From Erodium maritimum (lineage: Eukaryota > Streptophyta > Magnoliopsida > Geraniales > Geraniaceae), in NCBI GenBank assembly GCA_963921825.1, contig OY997590.1, positions 52,345,039 to 52,409,038 on the forward strand: DNA of 64,000 nucleotides. The letters are read 5' to 3'. Each line of letters opens with the position of its first letter. Position 1 is the first letter of the stretch. The translations under genes and the position numbers were made by a program. Under the pieces are notes generated by a model that made no database searches, was not told where the DNA came from, and worked only from the letters and a program-made list of their open reading frames with translations. Below are positions 22,301 to 33,569 of this stretch, one piece after another.

Positions 22301-22696
22301 TTAGAAAAATATCTTTGTAGATATTTTTCAGTCAGACTCGCGAAATTCGGCCGTCTCGGGGCCCAAACGGGCCCATTTTCCAAGAAATTACGAAATTTCA
22401 GGTGCTACAAGGAAACGGACCAACTAAGACCGCTGTAACGACGGCTAAGCTTTTTGGATCCAAAACGGACCAAAACGTCGCTCGGTTGACTTTTCCGGCA
22501 AAAAGTCAACCTTTCCCAAATTGGTCAAAAAGTTGCCCTGAGTCCCACAGAACTCACTTTGGTCGATACCGGGGTCAACTTAAGTCCGATATGACCCTCG
22601 GGGTCAAATTTAGGTTTATTTAGGTGTCTGTCCACATATTTTAAATTTTCCTGTTTTCGCCGCTTTGACTGGCGTTGACCGGGAGTGGTTCTTACA
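19399..22696 (-). repeat. 3' LTR of the chromovirus element
   Basis: 3298 bp, running from TGTCACGCCCC to TTCTTACA. It contains the 57-bp minisatellite at about 20340-21060, a polypyrimidine tract at 22066-22145, and the conserved region 21780-22640. The long Lys/Arg/Glu-rich minus-strand frame at 21931-22200 is just the reverse of that polypyrimidine tract. The LTR is collinear with 25270-28426, differing mainly in minisatellite copy number and small indels. Confidence 0.92.
20340..21060. repeat. 57-bp minisatellite, about 13 units, inside the 3' LTR
   Basis: Units follow the pattern 'ggtcaacaccccaaaggc', 'acacatggccaccca' and 'cgacacaccaacagtaatacac'. Thirteen occurrences of the 'caac(a/t)c(c/t)cc' anchor are spaced about 56-57 bp apart. 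The last units are diverged ('ttcaactcccca', 'cgcaacggtaaaatacgg'). Because 57 is a multiple of three, the array produces fake open frames on both strands. Confidence 0.9.
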
Positions 22697-23999
22697 ATCT
22701 ACCCCCCTTAAAGGAATTTCGTCCGCGAAGTTTAAAACAAACATACCTCAGGAGTCGAACAGAACAGGGCACTTCGCGCGAACCTCGTCCTCGCGCTCCC
22801 AGGTCGACTCGGCCTCGCGGTGCCGCCACTGCACCCGTTCTAAGCAGATAACCTTTCCGCACTAGACCTGCTCTCGTGGATCCATTTCCCAAACCGGTGT
22901 CTCCTTATACGAGACATCACCGTGACCTCGACATCTTCACACTCAATGACGTGCGAGGGGTCCGCATATACTTCCGCAACCGGGAAACGTGGATATTCTC
23001 AAGCTGCGGTGGCAGTGCAAGTCGGTATGCAACTGCTCCCACTCTACTCAAGACCTCGAAAGGCCCGATACACAGTGGGGCTAGCATGCCTCCGCCGCGG
23101 TTGAAACGCACCAGTCCACCTTTCGGACTAACCTCCAGGGATACATGGTCACCGACTGCTGACTCAGGAGATCGGCGCCGTCTGTCAGCATAGCTCCTGC
23201 CGACTCTGGGCGGTCTTCAACCGCTCACACTCCGGAACGATCGACTCAGCTGTCTCTCGGACCAGTTCTAGACCCAGTAACTCTTATTCCTCACTTCTGC
23301 CCAGCACACGGGCGATCGACGCGACCTACAATTCAACGCTTCGAACGGTGCCATCCAGATACTGGCCTGAAAGTTGTTGTTGTAGCGAACTCGGCTAACC
23401 GCTCACGAAATCCATCGTGACGTGCCCCCATTTCCACCGTGCAACCCGCAGTGGTTGCAATAATCCAGCGGGAAGCTGTTGTTCGGCTCTCACCTACTGA
23501 CGAGTGAGGCACCGCGATACTAACTCCGCAACCGCTCTCCGCATCCCGCTCCACTAGATATGCCGCCTGATGTCGGGCTCCTCTTAGTGCTACTCACGTG
23601 CACTGTCAGACGCGAATAATGCGGCTCTCGTAGCTCGTCGCCTCCACTACCGCCATCGTGCCCACCAACTCCGAACATACCCGAATCCTCGGGGCGAGGA
23701 CTCGATCCAGCATCAGGGCTCTTGAGCCCTCTCTCGGACCTCCTGTAACAGTTTACTTCTCTAACTTTGCGGGCACGGCAGACCCTAGTCAACACCACAA
23801 CACCCCCAACCGGCGTGTCCAGACGCAGGGGTGGACTCAACGGCTCTAAACTCAGCCCCAACATCTCAGCACAACTTGATGAAGCAAACGAGTGTGACAC
23901 CCGTTCGATTATGGCATACTAGTAAAGCACTAACGGCTTACCAATCTAACCAGGGCAAACCACTACCTCAAAACCTGATACCAAAACGTCACGCTGCTC

Positions 24000-24300
24000 A
24001 CGCTATCAATACCTCAAATACTCGCTCACGTAAGGGAAACCTCGAACGGGGATCATGTTCTCGACAAAGCAATAACTATTGCTCACAACCTCAATACCCC
24101 AATTACACGATCACGTAGGGAACCTCAAATGGGGAACATGTTCTCAACTCAGCAAACCACTATTGCTCACAACCTCGATACCCCAATTACCCGATCACGT
24201 AGGAAACCTCAAATAACCCACTCACGTGAAGGAAACCTCAAACCACCCGTTCACGCGAGGGAAACCTCGAATAACCCATTCACATAGGGGAAACCTAATT
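24000..24300. repeat. Degenerate tandem repeat in the element interior
   Basis: Phrases of the type 'cacgtaggg(a)aacctcaaa' recur about seven times with varied spacers. Two longer units share 'catgttctc', then 'actattgctcacaacctc', 'ataccccaattac' and 'gatcacgtagg'. It is noncoding and lies between the primer-binding site and the integrase remnant. Confidence 0.7.
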
Positions 24301-24709
24301 CGTTTGGCGCCGCAGCGCATCAACCCTAACCCCTCTCCATGGTGAGACTCTCACACCGAGGCGATGTATCACTACCGCAGGTTATTGATGAGTCTCGAAC
24401 CCAAGACCTCACCCTCTTAACACCGAACTTACGACCTCTACAACCATCACCAACAGGAACACATCCACGCAAAACCAACACACAAACTGCACAACCAAGA
24501 CGGTGGAACAAGGCCGAAAATCACGGATCCGTGACAGAGTCCGTGATGCTCACGCATGCCTGTTTTCCAAATTCGTTTCAGACTCGATCCTTTACCTCTT
24601 TTTAACCCCAAAATCAGCCTTAAGGGCCACACACGCTCAATCACCAATTTATCGACCACACGCACAACAATTCACCGACAAATTCCAATCACCCAACCTC
24701 AATCACAAG

Positions 24710-24908
24710 CCCACAAGGCCAACCGAATTCAAAACACGCCCACCGGGGCAACAAATTTAAAACACACCCACAGGGCCAACCAATTTTAAAACACGCCCAC
24801 CGGGCAAACAAATTTAAAAACACGCCCACAGGGCCAACCAATTTTAAAACACGCCCACAGGGCCAACCAATTTTAAAACACACGCCCACCGGGCCAACCA
24901 ATTTTAAA
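24710..24908. repeat. ~30-bp tandem repeat, about seven units
   Basis: Each unit is close to 'acacgcccac(a/c)gggccaaccaattttaaa'. Units differ by A/C changes and one or two inserted bases. The array yields a spurious Gly/Cys/Val-rich minus-strand frame. Confidence 0.85.
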
Positions 24909-25254
24909 ACTTTTCTCCCTTTCATCATAAAATCTCATTTTTGACATCACGTAGTTACAACCCGGTCCAGGCGTCCCCAAACTACATTGTACCCACTTGA
25001 TATCAGCACCGTCACGTTCGACTACAGGAGCACTCCTGAGTCGAGTCGCGACAGCTTAAAAACGTTTCACGCAGCAACACACAAACATTATGCCAGTAAC
25101 CACAGTACTGCACATACACACAACAACAAACAGGACTCATGGCACTACGGGTCTACACACGGTTTCCGGCTTACGAAACCAATGCACGAAGGGACTTTCA
25201 ATGACTCGACTCTCCCCACCTAATTGACGTACAGTCCAAGGTGTGAAACCTCGA

Positions 25255-25266
25255 GCTCTGATACCA
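25255..25266 (-). other. Primer-binding site (initiator-Met tRNA type)
   Basis: The minus strand reads TGGTATCAGAGC three nucleotides after the LTR end GGGGCGTGACA. This sequence is complementary to the 3' end of plant initiator-Met tRNA and fixes the element's orientation as minus. Confidence 0.85.
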
Positions 25267-25269
25267 AAT

Positions 25270-28200
25270 TGTCACGCCCCAAATTCGGTATAACCGGACC
25301 CAGAACGCGAACGATGACACAGTAAAACACTTTTTAAACATTTTAGTAAACCACTTAAAATCACCAGTGTGAGTTAATCAAAATAATATTTTACAACTGA
25401 AAACACGTCCAAAACAAGCGGACCATAACTAGAGGGTACGTCGCTAAACTCCCAAAAAAACCCTGACTCCCGCTCCCAGCTCTTCAAGCTTCGAGAGCTC
25501 CCCTAGTCCGTCTCGCGACCAGTACCTGTAGGAAAATCAGCAAGGGGTGAGCTTTCGCTCACCACCACGGATACCAGACTGACTACGGCATATTAGCAGA
25601 AAATGTCGGAAACACCAACAACAACCCAAACACCGGGGACTACTATCCCCAAACTCAAGTAACCCGACTGTCACACGAACTGTTACTTTCCCCAACCAAC
25701 TCAACACCCGGACACGTAATGTAGACCTGACACAGCGGTTACGACCTCCACCAAAGACACAAAAGATAACCACGCAACACCCAAGATCACAAAGGATCGC
25801 ACACAACAAACAAGATCACAGAGGATCGCACTCCAGCTGTTCAGTTCCGGTTGCTAACCGGCTGGGCTCGAGCCTGCCCCACGCAACTTTCCCCGAACGC
25901 AGTCGGGCCAGGCGGTCGACCTGTTAGATATATATAGCGCAATACTTCTCCGATAACTAGTCGGAAGGGGAGGCGCCCTTCATCGCCGAAGAATGCACAA
26001 CTTTACCGATGGTTAGTCGGAAGGCTAGCCAACACCCACACGCGCGACCACAGAACCCCTTTATTGTCAGGCGGGCCCCCAACCTCGTCGCAGAAGAATG
26101 CTCAACTTTACCGATGGTTAGTCGGAAGGCTAGCCAACCCCCACGCGCGCGACCATAGGACCACTTTATTGTCAGGCGGGCCCCCAACCTCACGCAATCA
26201 CAATCAACACCCAAGGTTCAACACCCCAAAGGCACTCATGGCCACCCACGACTCACCAACAGTAATACACGGGTCAACACCCCAAAGGCACTCATGGCCA
26301 CCCACGACACACCAACAGTAATACACGGGTCAACACCCCAAAGGCACACATGGCCACCCACGACACACCAACAGTAATACACGGGTCAACACTGCAAAGG
26401 CACACATGGCCACCCACGACACACCAACAGTATTACACGGGTCAACACCCCAAAGGCACTCATGGCCACCCACGACACACCAACAGTAATACACGGGTCA
26501 ACACCCCAAAGGCACACATGGACACCCACGACACACCATCAGTAATACAAGGGTTCAACACCCCAAAGGCACAGCTGACAACCCACGACACACAAACAGT
26601 AAAAAAACGGGTCCAACACCCCAAAGGCACACCTGACCACCCAAGACACGCAACGGTAAAATACGGGTTCAACTCCTCACCGGAACTCATGGCCACCCAA
26701 GACACGCAACGGTAAAATACGGGTTCAACTCCCCACGAGCACTCATGGCCACACACAACCACAAACAATTCAATCAACCTCCGGGCACAACCAAATGCCA
26801 CCAGTATTTCCATTGCTCGATAAGTTCACTTATCCTACGACACTACTAAGTGTCACATGCCTTTCTATTGTTCGATACGTTCACGTATCATACGACACCA
26901 CTAAGTATCGCCTGCATTTCTAGTGTTCGATAAACTTTCTTATCCTACGACACCATTAGGTGTCACATGCATTTCTACTGTTAACTTTCCCTAGTCAAGG
27001 CCGAGATCCGGCTACTTTTCCCTACCTCGTAACACTGTCCCAAAAGACCACGCCTAAGCTTCGGCGTGCTCCAGAATTACCCGCTTAGCCTCCTCTTTCC
27101 TCGGTCGGCGACACGGTCTACAATGATTACAATTAACACACTTTTTAAATAAGCAGGCAAAACCCGAATTTAATGAAATTAACGCTCGAACGCAACCCCA
27201 ACAATGCCGATCACTCCCAAACTTCCGAATTACTCGACATTGTCAATAATGGGCCCGGAAAGGCCCGATTCGCTCGGCTCGGCGAATCTGCCCGGGATTG
27301 GAAAACGCCCTTCCGGGTGCTCCGAAAATTCCTGTTTTCGTTTCTACGATCTTAGAATAATTCAAGGGTTCCAATTCAATCGACGGAATCGATTTCCGAC
27401 TTCCGAGCGATTTAATTCGCGTTTAAAGTTTCTAAACCCGAAATTTCTAACTTTCACAATTTAATTCCATAATTCGTTCCGGGTGTGAATTATCGACTTG
27501 GTGATCATCCAAGACTACCCGAACACGAAAAATCCGAGGCCCGGCCAAGTGGGCCCCACAAGGCCTCAATGGAAAACGTTCCTTTTCGCCCCAAAACGTT
27601 CCTAACGAACTCCAATCCTTAACCCAACCTTAATGAACCCATTTAAACTCAAACCATAAAATTCAAACGTTCCAAAACGAGAAAAAGACGGGTTTTTTCC
27701 GTAGAGAATGACGAGGGGAGTTCGAATCCGCAATCGTTGAAACGATTCGTCGGTTGGATCGTCGGGAAATCGCCAAATACCCTCACTTTTTCTCTTTTTC
27801 TCCTTCTCCTCCTTCTTTCTTCTTTCTCTCTCCTTTTCTCTTTCCTTTTCTCCTTTTTTTTTCATTTGGCCGACCACTCTCATCTTACCTTTCCTTTTAT
27901 TTTGTTCAAAAACCACCAACCACCCTTATTTACAAAACTACCACTCATCCTTTCTTTTTCTTTATTTTAAAAACCAATTACCACCACTTGTGTGACATGT
28001 GGCAAGTGGGTCCCACCCTTTTGAAAAATATCTTTGTAGATATTTTTCAGTCAGATTCGCGAAATTCGGCCGTCTCGGGGCCCGAACAGGCCCATTTTCC
28101 AAGAAATTACGAAATTTCAGGTGCTACAAGGAAACGGCCCAACTAAGACCGTTGTAACGACGGATAAGCTTTTGGATCCAAAACGGACCTCGAACGGACC

Positions 28201-28426
28201 AAAACGTCGTTTGGTTGACTTTTCCACCAAAAAGTCAACCTTTCCCAAATTGGTCAAAAAGTTGCCCTGAGTCCCCCAGAACTCACTTTGGTCGATATCG
28301 GGGTCAACTTAAGTCTGATATGACCCTCGGGGTCAAATTTAGGTTTATTTAGGTGTTTGTCCCAAAATTTTAAATTTTCCTATTTATCGCCTCTTTGACT
28401 GGCGTTAACCGGGAGTAGTTCTTACA
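25270..28426 (-). repeat. 5' LTR of the chromovirus element
   Basis: 3157 bp, collinear with the copy at 19399-22696 and with the same ends. Its 57-bp minisatellite (about 26215-26755) has ten units against thirteen in the other LTR, which accounts for most of the length difference. Scattered substitutions between the copies show the insertion is not brand new. Confidence 0.92.
26215..26755. repeat. 57-bp minisatellite, about 10 units, inside the 5' LTR
   Basis: Same unit as the array in the partner LTR, with anchors roughly every 56-57 bp from 26218 to 26730. One unit reads 'caacactgcaaagg' and one 'tggacaccca'. The final two units are of the diverged 'cgcaacggtaaaatacgg' type, as in the partner. 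Confidence 0.9.
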
Positions 28427-28799
28427 TATCGAATGGGTTATACATGTACTTCTAGAATAAATTTACCATGCATAGAAATCAAAGGAATTCAACACTTGTT
28501 CTAGAAAATACTCAGACACAAGTGGAAAAGCTAAACCTAATGCATGTGCTTTCACTACTTATTCGATTCGTTTATACTCATATACAACTTTGATCTATGC
28601 AAGAGAATAAGCATATGCGACAGTTCAGTCATTAAAACCTAAAGAGCATGCACACTAGACTAAACATATCACTAGAAAATATTTCTTTGATTTTTCAAAT
28701 TTTTCAGTTTTTTTTTTTTTGGATTTTCCAAAAAAATATAACACACAATGATGCATGAGTTCACAAAAGAAACACAATGCAACGCAAGGTATATCCCAC
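28427..28799. other. Right flank of the chromovirus, no gene seen
   Basis: AT-rich noncoding sequence with poly-T near 28708-28719. It leads into copy C of the unclassified repeat and may belong to the same host element. Confidence 0.35.
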
Positions 28800-29265
28800 C
28801 CCACACTTTAAAAAGAAGTGGAAAAAGTCCCAATCGCGGGTCCCGCACTAGGACGTGGTCTGCGGGCGAGGGTATATCAGAACAGAGAATTTCGGGGCAC
28901 TGGTGGGCGGACAACTAGGGAGCCCACTCCACCTTGGGGGGCAGACCATTGGCGAGTCCGCAACACCTTGGGGGCAGACCACTAGTGAGTCCTCAGCACC
29001 TTGGGGGAGCAGACCACTGGCGAGACCTCAACAACTTCGGGGGGGGGGGGGGGGGGGGGTGCGGCGCAGACCACTAGCGAGTCCTCTACATATTGTTTTT
29101 TGGCATTTTCCACTCACTTTCGCTTTGAATTCTCAATTTTACTGGGAGACGGACCGCCTGCACAAAATGGAGGAAAATAGCATCAAAGCATACCAACTCG
29201 GAACGGAAAAACTCAAGATGTGGGCCTAAATATATCGAAAACCGATGCATTTTGCGTCCACATCA
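28800..29265. repeat. Unclassified dispersed repeat, copy C (3' part) with a 21-base G run
   Basis: From 'gaagtggaaaaagtcc' to 'aaaccgatgcattttgcgtc' it parallels 16403-16815 of copy A. It carries four to five 'accttggggggcagaccact' modules at 28930-29090. One module has expanded into an uninterrupted run of 21 G (29039-29059). The open frame across it has simple-repeat composition and is not a gene. Confidence 0.65.
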
Positions 29266-31276
29266 TTGGTCTAAAAAAGCGACCGAAGTTGATACGCGGA
29301 GTCTAAAGAGAAACTCATATCAACCACTTTAGGTATATAGGTCTAAACGTAGAGTAGAAACACCACTAGTTAGGTCATTACACCTCGACCCCGACATCAA
29401 TCCTTACAACTTTCCTTGGCCCTAGCATTTCCCTACCTAACAAGCGATAAACATTCATAAGGGTACCATGAAAGTGGAACGATGAACTTGGCCATAAGTT
29501 AAATATGTATCCCTTATAAAGTTAATGATAGAGTGTATATCCATATTATAGACGTGCTCGTTGATAGGTATCATGTGTTGATCGTAGAACTTCGATAATC
29601 GATTAACCGGTGGGAAAGGAAATTAATCATCTCCCCAATATGATCTAACCTCTTTCATTCCCCAAGTTGTGATTACGAAACATTCCAAAATGCATCTCGG
29701 TCTGTGGTGTCACCCCAAATTGCACATTGCCTTCCTATAGTGAGTACTCGATGAAGCCTATTGTTCAACAGTCACATCCCCAGCTTACAAGTCAATTCAA
29801 TCACATGGATAACGTCTTAACTCAGTTTATGGCCGAGTTAAAGATTGAAATTGGATTTAATACTTTCTCTCTCGACCCGAGAGATCAAAATACCACTCAA
29901 ACAACTCATCCAATTATTATCAATTTAGCTTATGTTTTAAATGGGTCCTCAACTAACAAATCATCCTGAAGTTGGATCCTTTCCTTAATCCAAGATATTG
30001 GATAAGCAATCGAGCTATTAATTGCTAAACCACCCAAACAACATTTCAACCCTAAATTAACCTAAAACACGAATTTATCCTATATTAGATTGAAAAGAAA
30101 TTTAGAAGTAAGAAGACTTAAATCATGACCAAAGTTCACATGGAATCAACTTAAATCAAAATATCATCAATTCATTTATCCTCACATCACATGTCATTTA
30201 GAATATGAAATTCTATAAATGAATCAACAAAGTTTCAACACAACCAATCATGGTAATGGAATAAGGAAAGAAGAGGAGTGTAGAGTTAGAGAATAATGTA
30301 AACACAAACCTCCGTCTTCCTTTCACCCGTCTTCTCAAACCGATCGGGGTAGCTCTCGCTTCAAAACGCCCTCTAATGGCTAGAATGCACTCCCTCCATG
30401 ACTAGGACGTCACTATCTCCCTTAGACAACCCAACAAGTAGAAAATCTCTCTATAGGTATCTCAAGGTGTGGAAGCTCCACAAATCACGAGCTCAACCTT
30501 TTATTTATAGGCTCAATTGTGCACCATATACGGTGTATAAGGTGTGTCTTCACGCCATGTAAATACGTAACCTCCACAGCCTGGAGGGAACTCAAGAGAC
30601 TTCATGACGTGGAACATGTAACTCAATCCTAACAAAACCATAATGCATCATTCATCATGATGTTGCCCTGCGTCGTCATCATCTACACGGTGTGCAGAGT
30701 AAGGGCTCTATGGCGCGTAGTTGCATGTTCAGGCTGACTTCAATTGCTTTCTACGTCTTTGAATTTGCTCGGCTCCTGAGATTCTATTCCAATGCTACCT
30801 CACGGACTCCTTCTTCAATCTACCTTCAATGGAGGAATAAAAGAAGCGAGGAAATGAAAGAAAAAGGAAACAAAAGCATTTAATATATGATAAAATGGAA
30901 ACGAAAATAGATAAAAACATGGAAAAGGACTATCTATTAACATGTATGATGAGCACTCGTCATTCTGGAAGGAGCCCCGGAGCAGGAGACGAGACAAACG
31001 GGAAATAAGCACTAATGAAGGAGGATGACGTTAATGAAGGTCTCTATAAAACCCTAAACACGTAGAGAGAGGTAAAAAAACTCTTTTTAGTGTTAAGTTT
31101 TTTGAACTAATAGTAGTTTGTAAGAAAGAAAAGTTAAAATATGATTCCTCTCAATTATATTCCATGTTAGGAAGAAAATCCGTAGACATTGATATTGTTT
31201 AGCAAATAAAACAAAAAACCAATTTGAATAAAGTATTAGAAGTGTTTTAATTAAGAATTCATAATGACTAACACTA
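29266..31276. other. No confident gene seen
   Basis: Noncoding, mixed AT-rich sequence. An 80-residue frame at 29727-29969 has no domain that I recognise. 30490-30840 has a composition and phrases ('tttatttataggctcaa') reminiscent of the A/B repeats but no clear homology. No RNA gene or terminal repeat was recognised. Confidence 0.35.
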
Positions 31277-33379
31277 GTGGTGTATTTAAAAGTCTATCTC
31301 GAGCCTCTTACTATGCTCTATGTCTACTCCTTTTCTCTTTTTTTTTTCTCTATGTCCGACATAATTGACGATGAAGCCCCTATCGTCCTCATCTCTTCCC
31401 TCCTCTCATCGAAATCTGAAAGGCTCTCCGCCTCCTTAACTCCCCACTCAACCTCTAACCCCTCACTCCTTTCTCCCCCTTTCCCCGTCATTGCCTGATT
31501 TGAATTTGGGAGCAAGATTTCATTGCCCATCCTCAAACTCAACTTCTTCCCCCACGACATACAACTCCACTTTGGTGAACCTTGACGCCCTCCAAACCAA
31601 TCTCCACTGAGGTCTTCATTGGTTGGGAATCGGACGGGTTCATGGATGTTGACAACGTCATTATCGAGATCTTGGATAGCATGGTTCCCACCATTAATGA
31701 TGCCAGATTCTGGTATGCCTTGTCAACAAAAGAGTAAGTCCTAAAGTTCTTTTTTGTTTAATAGTTGTTACATGGGACGTCGAGGCTTGGTTATCCAATC
31801 CCTCACTGATCGTATTACGTCAATATTCTTTCCCTCCCAAGACTCTCTAGGCAGCATTCGGTCAGGTAACCATGGTTTTTCCATCGAACGGTTCCACTCC
31901 TCACGCCGATGCCGCCAAGGACACAGTAAAAAAATCTTTTGTTACAAAATGTGTGTATCTCCGTAAGAGCCTTTGACATCCCAACTGAGGCTCAAACATC
32001 CTAGATGAGATAACTTAGTCTATCCACTTTGGGAAGAGAAGTTAAGAGGAAGCTCAAGCTCAGTGGCTGGGCTGAGACAATTTCCTTTGGATCCGAGTGG
32101 AAATAGATATCATAAGACCTCTAACGCAACAACTCCGCCTTCGCTTTGATGGTGTCAAGGACTCCATCATCATTCGGCTTTAGTATGAGAAGCTCCCGGA
32201 TTTTTGTTACCATTACAGTCGATTGGGCCACCTAAATAGGGATTGCATGACAGTTTTACTAGGGGTTGAGCGACATGAAAACAAAATTTTCCGATTCACT
32301 CCAAACCAAGTGGTTATTCATTCTAACTGCTACTTCTAGCCCGATTGGTAAGCACCGCTATCACCGTCTCTAGGACCTACCCTTAAGAATATAGAATGGA
32401 TGACCACCACTTCGGACCCTCCTACCAGGATGGTAACTCCGGCAAACATTCAGAAGAGGTCAGGATTGTACTATAACTCTGCCAATACCCTAGGGATCAT
32501 ATTCTCCAAGATGGAGATAAAAAAAATCAGACCTACAGTCTTGCCTAATTTACAGCTAAGTAGGTGTGCGCCGTCATTGAAACTGGAAAGAAGGAAAGGT
32601 TTAGGGAAGAGACATGTAGTTTTTCTGACCTACAGTCTTGCATAACTTGGGCCAACCAAATATTGTGGCAACCCTTGAGGCAGACACCATTTCTGTGATA
32701 TCATCAGAGGAGTCCCTCCCATAACCACATCCACAATTATCGAGTCTGCCTTAGTTTCCCTGCCTAAAGGAGGGGATATCTCAATAAGGGGTCCAATCAA
32801 CCCCGTTGATCCAAATCAAGAGGAGAGAACAATCACTAAAATCACCCAAATTGGAGCCTGGTCGATCCAAGAATGAGAAAGAGCTTGCTAGGAAGAAGGA
32901 CAAGCGGGTCATAGCCTTAAAGGTTTGAATCAAGAAAAGGGTGCTCGAGTTGGTAGACGTCCACTCTGATGAAAAATATTGATACCACCCCTCATCCTCC
33001 AAAGTATCCACGAAGGCTACAAAACATACTCGTTGGGAGCCATGATTGACGCCTACAAAGGTAAGAGGGTTCTGGAACTACCATCGCAACCGGGGTATGG
33101 GACCATCTGGTCATGTCACGTTACTTGGGGTAATGTGTTTCGTCTACCAACAAGCAAGACAATCATCCAAATGGGTATTTAGATCATTGGTCTTGTTTAT
33201 CTGTGTTTATCTATGTATCCCTCCTAATATGCATGATACGGGTTTGAGTTATAGCCTAAGACGTATGTACACCTATCTCCAATCAAATCCCAATCTCGGT
33301 TTATAAGGGAACTATCCCATCATGTTTGTATTTGACAACTTTAGTATTGTCAATGATACTTCCATTTCAGAAAAAAAAA
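31277..33379 (+). pseudogene. ORF1-only LINE relic ending in a poly(A) tail
   Basis: At about 32088-32251 one frame reads LWIRVEIDIIRPLTQQLRL, followed a little later by YEKLPDFCYHYSRLGHLNRDC. This is the DUF4283 end plus zf-CCHC_4 knuckle of plant LINE ORF1 proteins. The second knuckle Cys is Tyr. N-terminal pieces lie at 31350-31960, starting MSDIIDDEAPIVLISSLLSS. After about 33000 there is no endonuclease or reverse transcriptase. Instead the sequence runs through a short 3' UTR-like stretch to a nine-A tail at 33371-33379. The copy is broken by stops and frameshifts. It may be a non-autonomous LINE or an internally deleted copy. Confidence 0.65.
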
Positions 33380-33569
33380 GTTGCATTATTTATCATTGGC
33401 TTGTAAAATTTTAGGTAATTTTGGTCACATCACACCCTATGAATCATAAAAGTTCATGATGTTTACTGTCTCCGTATTTAGGCTCACTTATAGATCTCAT
33501 AGTTTTTGCTCATACCACTTTTCATTGGTTACCTACCGTACTGTAAAATTATCTACTTTATTTGTACGA

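Larger units (their letters stand above)
22697..25269 (-). pseudogene. Gutted interior: integrase C-terminus + chromodomain remnant and noncoding tandem repeats
   Basis: On the minus strand, GDHVSLEVSPKGGLVRFNR (about 23150-23095) and GPFEVLSRVGAVAYRLALPP (about 23065-23005) are the integrase C-terminal GPF/Y-type region. LRKYMRTP then DVSYKETPVWEMD follow to about 22875. VQWRHREAESTWEREDEV (about 22835-22780) is the C-terminal half of a chromodomain. These pieces need frame changes and cross a stop. The part from 23200 to about 24000 has no recognisable gag, protease or RT. 24000-24300 carries degenerate repeats built on 'ctcacgtaagggaaacctc', and 24710-24908 another array. Gypsy chromoviruses use the chromodomain to target integration; here only a relic remains. 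Confidence 0.8.
19399..28426 (-). mobile_element. Ty3-gypsy chromovirus (Tekay-like) element, minus orientation, interior mostly deleted
   Basis: Two direct copies of a ~3.2 kb LTR (19399-22696 and 25270-28426) begin TGTCACGCCCC and end TTCTTACA. They flank a 2.57-kb interior. In minus orientation the right copy is the 5' LTR, followed after 3 nt by a primer-binding site TGGTATCAGAGC (initiator-Met tRNA type, 25266-25255). The left copy is the 3' LTR, preceded by a purine tract (22712-22701). The interior keeps only an integrase C-terminal end and a chromodomain, consistent with a chromovirus. The protease, RT and RNase H regions are missing, and gag is not recognisable. The 5-bp flanks TCTTG and TATCG agree at only three positions, so the target duplication is unproven. 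Confidence 0.9.

Noticed and set aside
25255-25266. Possible tRNA-derived sequence near TGGTATCAGAGC
   Set aside because: It is the primer-binding site next to the LTR; no cloverleaf or anticodon arm surrounds it. No tRNA gene was recognised in the window.
29727-29969. 80-residue plus-strand frame as a small host gene
   Set aside because: No recognisable domain, no supporting splice structure or flanking signals; it is mentioned only as unassigned sequence.
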